From: Pseudobdellovibrionaceae bacterium
Lineage (GTDB): Bacteria > Bdellovibrionota > Bdellovibrionia > Bdellovibrionales > Bdellovibrionaceae
NCBI GenBank assembly: GCA_947374445.1
Contig: CANCBY010000057.1
Location: 1 to 12,240 of the forward strand
Direction: 5' to 3'
DNA length: 12,240 nt
The translations under genes and the position numbers were made by a program. Numbering within the stretch: position 1 is the stretch's first letter; every line of letters starts with the position of its first letter. Below, piece by piece: positions 1 to 3,904 of the stretch. The notes beneath the pieces were generated by a model, which saw only the letters and a list, made by a program, of their open reading frames with translations, was not told where the DNA came from and did no database searches.

Positions 1-342
1 AAAGAAGGCTTTAAATTCGAGATCACTCTCAAAATGGCATCATAAGCCCCTAAAGAACCTGGACAATTATCTCAACACTTTTGGACTGCCCCAGATGCCC
101 TAGACGATACTGACATTAACGATGGAAAGAGTTTTTAATTTGATGTCCACCAAGCAGCTCTGTCAGCCGAGAGTCCCTGCAAATAAAGTAATACAGAGTC
201 CAATTCGCAAAAGCCAATAGGCTCAAAACAGCCGTTAGATTCATTTCTTTTTAAAGCGCCGTAAAACGTCACAATGTCAGAATCATTACAGGCGAAAAAA
301 ACATATCAATGAGATACATTGACCAGACTTGAGGAGTAATGA
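1..342. other. Gene-free left edge containing repeat A copy 1
   Basis: I see no convincing protein gene in these 342 bases. They are mostly occupied by repeat A copy 1 (75-246), which has a near copy at 911-1083. The minus strand carries a 42-codon frame from ATG at 244 to TAA at 116-118, discussed as a finding; its ribosome binding site is poor and I do not call it a gene. The last bases hold the ribosome binding site (GAGGAG, 331-336) of the next gene. The first 70 bases have faint likeness to repeat B (for example the TTCGAGAT string), too weak to assert. Confidence 0.6.
75..246. repeat. Repeat A, copy 1 (about 170 bp, dispersed direct repeat)
   Basis: This segment aligns with 911-1083 in the same orientation. 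The first 51 bases (75-125 against 911-961) differ at one position only. The remainder, to about 246, is roughly 75-80% identical by eye and carries a 1-base length difference between 126 and 141. It lies directly upstream of the secreted-protein gene at 343, as copy 2 lies directly upstream of the VOC gene at 1133. The sharp change in divergence at about position 125 suggests either partial gene conversion or a functional core in the first 51 bases. Confidence 0.85.
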
Positions 343-753
343 ATGCGAAAATTATTAATTTTATCCTTTGTTTTTGGTTTCTCTCTAGCTGCGCAGGCCA
401 AGGTCAATTCTGAAAATATTAAGATGCTTGTGCTAAAGCTTAAAGGTGGAGAGTATTCTGGGACATATAACGGAGAGCCTTGCTCTGTATCAGTCATTGA
501 TAATGGTGGCGATGGATCGGGTTATTTTGTTAGAGTAAGTCCTTCTAAAGGAACAGAGAATTTTTTCGCTGATTTTAGTGTAACTGCCAACCAAGAGGGT
601 CAGGTAAGCGATTTGGGCGCAGATTCAATAGGTGTCAATTTCAGCTCAAATCTTGCTGTTGTCCGGAAACCTGATGGTTCATTGTATGTTAGAGTGGCAA
701 ATCAGGTGGGAAATGAAACGGCCTTTGGACGCTGTACAATTTCACCAAAATAA
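343..753 (+). CDS. Small secreted protein of unknown function
   Basis: Function is not recognised. The 136-residue product begins with a clear Sec signal peptide (basic MRK, hydrophobic core about residues 4-15, AQA cleavage motif giving a mature start near Lys20), so it should be exported to the periplasm or beyond. The mature part is about 117 residues, rich in Gly, Ser and Val with alternating hydrophobic residues, suggesting a small beta fold. It has only two cysteines, Cys47 and Cys131, near the two ends, which could form one disulfide in the periplasm. The start is supported by GAGGAG six bases upstream. It is a stand-alone gene: repeat A lies upstream and repeat B begins 17 bases after the stop, an arrangement shared with the next gene. 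A small G+C-rich hairpin (767-782) follows the stop and may end transcription. It could be cassette cargo; this is inference from context. Confidence 0.75.
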   Translation: MRKLLILSFVFGFSLAAQAKVNSENIKMLVLKLKGGEYSGTYNGEPCSVSVIDNGGDGSGYFVRVSPSKGTENFFADFSVTANQEGQVSDLGADSIGVNFSSNLAVVRKPDGSLYVRVANQVGNETAFGRCTISPK

Positions 754-770
754 ATCTTGATTATAACCCC

Positions 771-850
771 TGAGCTTCGGGGCTTTCGAGATTTTTATCG
801 CTCGTGTTGCTGTCGCGAGCTTAGGCCTTGATATAAATCCGTCCCCGCCT
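771..850. repeat. Repeat B, copy 1 (80 bp, downstream of a gene)
   Basis: It aligns without gaps to 1481-1560 with 58 of 80 positions identical by hand count. It holds a 7-bp hairpin at 800-820 (arms GCTCGTG and CGCGAGC, with one G-T pair) and ends with the near-invariant AAATCCGTCCCCGCC. Both copies begin within about 20 bases after the stop codon of the gene in front of them. The copy also overlaps a CCCC/GGGG hairpin at 767-782 which could act as the terminator of the upstream gene, although the T tract after it is short. Confidence 0.8.
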
Positions 851-910
851 TGATTTTTTTGAACTCAAAAACTCTGCGGGGACAACTTTATGTCCCGAAT
901 AAAAAGCGCT

Positions 911-1083
911 ACACTTTTGGACTGCCCCAGAAGCCCTAGACGATACTGACATTAACGATGGGGACGAGTTTTCAATTTGATGTCCATCGAGCACCTCTGT
1001 CAGCCGAGCGTCCCCGCAAACTATGCACCGATAGACCCAAATCGCAAAAACTAATAGGTTCGAGTTAGCCATTGGATTGATTG
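911..1083. repeat. Repeat A, copy 2
   Basis: This is the second copy of the segment at 75-246, in direct orientation, ending about 50 bases before the VOC gene start. The 51-base block 911-961 is all but identical to 75-125. Bases 957-962 and 984-989 (CGATGG and CCATCG) could pair as a hairpin in this copy, but the right arm is altered in copy 1, so that structure is not conserved. Confidence 0.85.
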
Positions 1084-1132
1084 GGTTTCGGAGCGACTTG
1101 ATCAGCAGCTATGTTGCGGGTACAAAGGTCAT

Positions 1133-1477
1133 ATGAAACTAAACTCAGTAATTTTCCATACCACTGACCTAAAAGAACTTCGGGCGTTTTATGAAGGCAT
1201 CCTTCATCTTTCTACAGGGACTTATCTTAAAGATGGGCAGCAAGTTCCGGACTACTCTGACTCCTATGTAAATTACGACATAGGAGGCGTCTTGCTTTGC
1301 TTTGAAATTGACGGAGATCGAATAGACCTCGGCACGGTTGTACTAAATATTGAAAACTTTGATGGCCTATCAATGCGACTGCAGGGCAATGGCGTCAAAA
1401 TTATCGGTGGCAATTCCCACTATTTCAAAATCAAAGACCCGGATGGACGCTCTATCATCATCGAGCCGATCAGGTAA
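1133..1477 (+). CDS. VOC superfamily protein (glyoxalase/bleomycin-resistance fold)
   Basis: The 114-residue product has the hallmarks of a single-chain VOC protein made of two beta-alpha-beta-beta-beta units. An N-terminal strand leads to the metal-ligand-like His9 and the amphipathic helix LKELRAFYEGIL (13-24). The C-terminal unit ends in YFKIKDPDGRSIIIEP (97-112), the usual DPDG turn followed by the ligand-like Glu111. Members bind a divalent metal and act as lyases, dioxygenases, isomerases or drug-binding proteins, usually as dimers; the substrate cannot be told from sequence. It has no signal peptide and is likely cytoplasmic. The start is preceded by a modest AAAGG (1124-1128) with a short spacer. 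It stands alone between repeat A copy 2 and repeat B copy 2. VOC proteins are common cargo of mobile gene cassettes, which fits the context but does not prove mobility. Confidence 0.85.
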   Translation: MKLNSVIFHTTDLKELRAFYEGILHLSTGTYLKDGQQVPDYSDSYVNYDIGGVLLCFEIDGDRIDLGTVVLNIENFDGLSMRLQGNGVKIIGGNSHYFKIKDPDGRSIIIEPIR

Positions 1478-1480
1478 CAC

Positions 1481-1560
1481 TGATCTCTGGGGCCCTCGAG
1501 ATTTTGATTGCTCGTGACTGTGTCACGGGCCCAGGCATGAGCACAAATCCGTCCCCGCCC
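1481..1560. repeat. Repeat B, copy 2
   Basis: It starts four bases after the VOC stop codon and aligns gaplessly with 771-850. Its hairpin (1510-1530, arms GCTCGTGAC and GTCACGGGC around TGT) is longer than that in copy 1 (9 against 7 pairs). The differences in the shared seven-pair stem keep pairing: T-A becomes T-G at one position and T-G becomes T-A at another. Unlike copy 1 it is not followed by repeat A; the similarity stops at about 1560 near GTCCCCGCC, and the recombinase terminator follows 75 bases later. Confidence 0.8.
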
Positions 1561-1636
1561 TGCTTTGACTGTAGATTGCTAAATCCCCTCAAGGGGCCGG
1601 ATTCAATTCCGAACATTACACGAGCCTTTTGGGCGC

Positions 1637-1670
1637 AAAAAATAAAAAAATGGGCCCGCAAGGACCCATT
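1637..1670 (-). terminator. Rho-independent terminator of the recombinase gene
   Basis: On the minus strand AATGGG (1670-1665) pairs with CCCATT (1654-1649), extended by an inner GG/CC after a one-base bulge. The stem runs directly into a T-rich tract, TTTTTTTATTTTTT (minus strand, 1650-1637, first Ts shared with the stem). It lies about 28 bases past the stop of the recombinase gene. The T tract is only on the minus side, so it acts on the recombinase transcript. Confidence 0.8.
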
Positions 1671-1697
1671 CTCATTAAATCTCATTTGCCTGTATTT

Positions 1698-2510
1698 TTA
1701 ATCCACCGTCTCGTAAACCACATCACCCTGAATGCCCCGAACACTATCGCGAGCGTCATTCTCAAGCTTTGCTTGCACCTTCTCAACCATGTCTTCAGAT
1801 AGATTCATTGCTTTCATTTGTTCAACTGTACTGTTGAAAGAAGATGAGGTGATATTTTTTGTCAGCTCCGCTAGATTCTTTTTCTCATTCGCAGCTTTCC
1901 GAGCGAGCCACTCTTTCTTTTGAGCGCTAACACTTCCGTGACTACACTTTGCGATTCTTGCAACCTCTCTAAAACTCAACCCAGCTTCTAATAACGACTC
2001 AATCAGGGCAGAGTTTCGTTTTCGCTCTCTACCGATTTTGATCCCTTTGGCTTTCGCATTAGCCATACCATTGCGGACGCGTTCTGCAATTAAATCTCTC
2101 TCAAGTTGCGCGATCGCCGAGATTAAAATGAAAACGACATTTCCCAAAGAAGTATTGAGATCAATCTTCTCGGTCAGCGACACAAAATTAGTCTTTTGCT
2201 TTTTCATGACCTCAAGGCCCTTCAGCATATGGGACACTGAGCGAGCAAATCTAGAAAAGGCAAAAACAATGACGGTCTCGACTTCACCACTTTCCACAGT
2301 CTTCATCATACGATCAAGTGCTGGTCGAGAGGCTTTGGCTCCGCTTTGGTTCTCATCGGTAAAAAGCTCGAAATTTTCGATATTAGTTTGCTCGCAGTAA
2401 AGTTTAAGAGCTCTGACCTGAGCTTCGAGTCCGGTCGACTGATGCCCTGTGGAAACTCTGGCATAAAGTGCCGTGCGACGTGGTCGCTCAAAAGTATAAA
2501 AATTATCCAT
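1698..2510 (-). CDS. Serine recombinase (resolvase/invertase family)
   Basis: This is a site-specific DNA recombinase that cuts via a phosphoserine link. Counting from the ATG at 2510 (270 residues), YARVST (16-21) holds the nucleophile Ser20 and catalytic Arg18. The second active-site block reads FSRFAR (85-90), with arginines 87 and 90 present but Ser in place of the usual Asp before the first Arg. The long helix AQLERDLIAERVRNG (134-148) follows. A helix-turn-helix lies at about 177-202 (GLSFREVARIAKCSHGSVSA). A charged tail of about 68 residues extends beyond the usual resolvase length of 180-200. The ATG at 2510 is chosen over 2567 because GGGAG sits just upstream and the longer frame would read through the terminator hairpin at 2529-2555. 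Repeat B lies just past its 3' end. Whether it acts on those repeats, as an invertase, or as a resolvase is unknown. Confidence 0.9.
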   Translation of the reverse strand: MDNFYTFERPRRTALYARVSTGHQSTGLEAQVRALKLYCEQTNIENFELFTDENQSGAKASRPALDRMMKTVESGEVETVIVFAFSRFARSVSHMLKGLEVMKKQKTNFVSLTEKIDLNTSLGNVVFILISAIAQLERDLIAERVRNGMANAKAKGIKIGRERKRNSALIESLLEAGLSFREVARIAKCSHGSVSAQKKEWLARKAANEKKNLAELTKNITSSSFNSTVEQMKAMNLSEDMVEKVQAKLENDARDSVRGIQGDVVYETVD

Positions 2511-2528
2511 ATTTCTCCCATAAAATAA

Positions 2529-2555
2529 AAGAGCCAAGCGGATTGCTTGGCTCTT
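2529..2555 (-). terminator. Strong hairpin terminator between small gene and recombinase
   Basis: A perfect 11-bp stem (AAGAGCCAAGC pairing with GCTTGGCTCTT, loop AATCC on the minus strand) is followed on the minus strand by TTATTTTA and then, within 20 bases, by the ribosome binding site and ATG of the recombinase. It should end transcripts of the 2588-2755 gene and leave the recombinase dependent on read-through, so it could work as an attenuator. No promoter fits easily between hairpin and start codon. Confidence 0.85.
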
Positions 2556-2587
2556 AAAGTTGTTCAAAACAAAATTAACTGGTCGAT

Positions 2588-2755
2588 TTATTTATCTGTA
2601 AGCAGATGGGTGTAGCGAGAATAAGAAATCATGCCGCGCTCATGACTTCGGGCCGCAAGCCCCATGATTTCAATAGTGCAGGATTTTAAAACTCCAAGCA
2701 TCGCCAAGATGATCGCAACTTTTACGATCAACGAATAAAAACGAACAAGCTCCAT
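2588..2755 (-). CDS. Small 55-residue membrane-type protein
   Basis: The gene is not recognised. The frame starts at ATG 2755 with a near-consensus AAGGAG five bases upstream and ends at TAA 2588, then 32 bases later reaches a perfect terminator hairpin. These translation and transcription signals make it a real gene despite its length. The product has a hydrophobic stretch, about residues 8-24 (SLIVKVAIILAMLGVL), with a single Cys26, so one membrane-spanning helix or an uncleaved export signal is likely. The remaining polar part is basic and aromatic, including SHERGMISYSRYTHLLTDK. There is no clear cleavage site. It lies upstream of the recombinase on the same strand and shares its only evident promoter. 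Possible roles include a small inner-membrane regulator or a toxic peptide; the sequence does not decide between them. Confidence 0.7.
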   Translation of the reverse strand: MELVRFYSLIVKVAIILAMLGVLKSCTIEIMGLAARSHERGMISYSRYTHLLTDK

Positions 2756-2828
2756 AGATTCTCCTTTTTGAGACGTTAGTTACGCCTCTCAAGAATCAAA
2801 ATGGCAGATTGATCGAACAGCTCTCCTC

Positions 2829-2834
2829 ATTTTA
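2829..2834 (-). promoter_or_regulatory. Candidate -10 element for the small gene and recombinase
   Basis: On the minus strand TGCTAAAAT gives a TAAAAT hexamer with an upstream TG, about 75 bases before the small gene's start. The -35 region would fall inside the operator-like repeats at 2843-2879, so a protein bound there would block or aid the polymerase. No good -35 hexamer is seen, so the call rests on position and the -10 match. A leader hairpin (TTGAGA/TCTCAA, about 2766-2795) lies between this element and the ribosome binding site. Confidence 0.4.
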
Positions 2835-2842
2835 GCATCCAG

Positions 2843-2879
2843 CGGGTGATATAAAAATCCGTATCACCCATATCACCCG
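2843..2879. promoter_or_regulatory. Operator-like inverted and direct repeats (GGGTGATA)
   Basis: CGGGTGATAT (2843-2852) and ATATCACCCG (2870-2879) are perfect 10-bp inverted arms. Between them lies a further TATCACCC (2862-2869) that repeats in tandem with the right arm (2871-2878). There are thus three copies of one 8-base half-site. The block sits just upstream of the -10 candidate at 2829-2834, a typical place for a repressor or for recombinase binding. The cognate protein is unknown; the recombinase itself, which has a helix-turn-helix, is one candidate. Confidence 0.6.
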
Positions 2880-3154
2880 ATTTTGTGAAATCGAATGAAT
2901 CATCATGAAAAGCTCATGAGACATTGTGATGTAAAATGAAAACGGAAAAACGCGAAAAGACTCAAGAATTTCATTAACTGTGCGAAATCATTTGTTAATT
3001 AATTTTCGAACTTTGCACATCGGGAAGTTCTGGCATTAGGCACCTAACTTGTTGATTTTATTAGCGCCGATTGCTTGCAAAATAAGCATATCAGCCCATG
3101 CCACCCTATTTCTATCATTTCTGACAAGTTTAAGGCAATTTTTCATTCGATTTC

Positions 3155-3187
3155 TTGCATTTATTTACACTATGCCGTATAGTGTAA
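3155..3187 (+). promoter_or_regulatory. higBA promoter and palindromic operator
   Basis: A perfect 9-bp inverted repeat, TTACACTAT (3165-3173) and ATAGTGTAA (3179-3187) with a 5-base centre, lies 14 bases before the toxin start. TTGCAT (3155-3160) and TATAGT (3178-3183) sit 17 bases apart and make a reasonable -35/-10 pair, with the -10 inside the right arm. This is the usual arrangement for autorepression by a HigA antitoxin dimer or the toxin-antitoxin complex. The operator role is inferred from symmetry and position. Confidence 0.8.
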
Positions 3188-3201
3188 TAGTTGGCGGTTA
3201 A

Positions 3202-3498
3202 ATGATTCAAGGTTTTGGTAACAAACTGGCTCAAGATATTTGGGAAAACGACAGGTCTAAAGGACTTCCCCAAGAATTATGGATAAGAGCCAAAGCTTTG
3301 CTGACCATCATGCATAGTACGAATACTTTGGATGATTTGAAAATCAAAGGACAACCACCGAACATTCGGCTTCACAAATTAAAAGGTGATAGAAAAAATC
3401 AGTGGAGTGTTACTATTAAGCTTCCTTGCTGTATCACTTTTGAATTTAAGAATGGCGAATTTTTAGAAGTTAAAATTGAGAATTATCACAAAGGATAA
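3202..3498 (+). CDS. higB: HigB-type toxin (RelE/ParE superfamily)
   Basis: The 98-residue product matches the HigB toxin pattern: an N-terminal strand and helices (IQGFGNKLAQDIWE), LDDLKI (43-48), the core motif RLHKLKGDRKNQWSVTI (56-72), and a final strand ending ENYHKG. Family members are ribosome-dependent mRNA endonucleases that stall growth when the antitoxin is lost. In many HigB and RelE proteins an Arg follows the core strand (W-R-I-x-F); here that segment reads CCITF (76-80), with Cys76-Cys77. This could reflect a subfamily or a weakened toxin. The toxin gene precedes the antitoxin gene with a four-base gap, the characteristic hig order. The ribosome binding site is poor (GGCGG at 3193-3197), and the start lies 14 bases past the operator. 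Small stand-alone toxin-antitoxin pairs like this are common in mobile regions, which fits the neighbouring recombinase. Confidence 0.88.
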   Translation: MIQGFGNKLAQDIWENDRSKGLPQELWIRAKALLTIMHSTNTLDDLKIKGQPPNIRLHKLKGDRKNQWSVTIKLPCCITFEFKNGEFLEVKIENYHKG

Positions 3499-3502
3499 GT
3501 TT

Positions 3503-3763
3503 ATGATTAAGAACCCAAAACCGATGCACCCGGGAGTTGTTCTAAACGAAGTTTATATGAATGAGATGGGGCTTAATCAGTCTCAACTGGCTATTAAATG
3601 CAAATGCTCTCATCGTAAAATCAATGAAATTGTGAACGGCAAAAGAGCTATCTCCTCAGAATTTGCTATTCAACTCGAAAACGTTTTAGGGACCACGGCT
3701 GAAATGTGGGTCCGCATGCAGGCGGATTATGATCTTTGGGTGGCTCGCCAAAAAGTGGCTTGA
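3503..3763 (+). CDS. higA: HigA-type antitoxin (XRE-family regulator)
   Basis: This is the antitoxin that should bind and neutralise the HigB encoded just upstream and repress the shared promoter. The 86-residue product carries the HigA signature: MHPG (8-11) near the N terminus, a helix-turn-helix at about 24-48 (LNQSQLAIKCKCSHRKINEI), then NGKRAIS (45-51), and a C-terminal helix ending WVRMQADYDLW (69-79). The ATG at 3503 is preferred to the in-frame ATG at 3476 because AAAGGA (3490-3495) sits seven bases upstream. The extra nine residues of the longer form would also overlap the toxin gene and have no family counterpart. The length is normal to slightly short for HigA. After it come about 140 bases with no obvious terminator. 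Confidence 0.92.
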   Translation: MIKNPKPMHPGVVLNEVYMNEMGLNQSQLAIKCKCSHRKINEIVNGKRAISSEFAIQLENVLGTTAEMWVRMQADYDLWVARQKVA

Positions 3764-3904
3764 TAAGGGTGACCTTCCCCCATCAACGCGAGGGTACTTC
3801 TTAGGTCTAGCTCGGGTTTTAAAAGCCAAATTTCTCGTTTACAATATATGATGAAAACAACAATAGCTTTGTTGATATTTCTCTTTGATTTCTAGGAAAG
3901 TAAA

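Larger units (their letters stand above)
754..1132. other. Intergenic spacer made of repeat B, a GTCCCC-rich linker and repeat A
   Basis: This 379-base spacer has no convincing gene. It consists of repeat B copy 1 (771-850), a linker (851-910) and repeat A copy 2 (911-1083), followed by the leader of the VOC gene. The linker contains a small hairpin with arms GGGAC (878-882) and GTCCC (891-895). The word GTCCC or its complement occurs five times across 841-1015, in both orientations. An 83-codon minus-strand frame (1072 to 821) runs through the spacer; it matches the minus-strand frame of repeat A copy 1 codon by codon over about 36 residues, but it has no good ribosome binding site, so it is not called as a gene. 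Confidence 0.6.
2756..3201. other. Divergent intergenic region between the small gene and higBA
   Basis: No gene is seen in these 446 bases; the plus-strand frames around 2898-2980 are only 13-14 codons long and lack ribosome binding sites. The left third holds the leader, -10 candidate and operator-like repeats of the small gene and recombinase; the right end holds the higBA promoter and operator. The middle (about 2880-3150) is A+T-rich with two TCATGA palindromes near 2904 and 2915 and nothing else I can name. Confidence 0.6.

Noticed and set aside
821..1072. 83-codon minus-strand frame called as a gene
   Set aside because: It runs across repeats and the linker, has no clear ribosome binding site, and its counterpart in copy 1 is frameshifted. 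Kept as a finding only.
754..1085. Repeat B plus repeat A read as a classical integron attC site
   Set aside because: The span is over 300 bases and no convincing RYYYAAC...GTTRRRY pair flanks it. GTTAGAT at 234-240 fits the core consensus in copy 1, but the aligned bases in copy 2 read ATTGGAT. No tyrosine integrase is in the window.
1585..1608. Small hairpins CCCCTCAAGGGG and CGGA/TCCG as a terminator for the VOC gene
   Set aside because: The stems are only four pairs each and no T run follows on either strand.
2511..2567. Upstream ATG at 2567 as the recombinase start
   Set aside because: It would add 19 residues encoded by the terminator hairpin and has no ribosome binding site; the ATG at 2510 has GGGAG just upstream and matches the family's N terminus.
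3476..3502. ATG at 3476 as the antitoxin start
   Set aside because: It overlaps the toxin gene and adds nine residues not seen in HigA; the ATG at 3503 has AAAGGA at good spacing.
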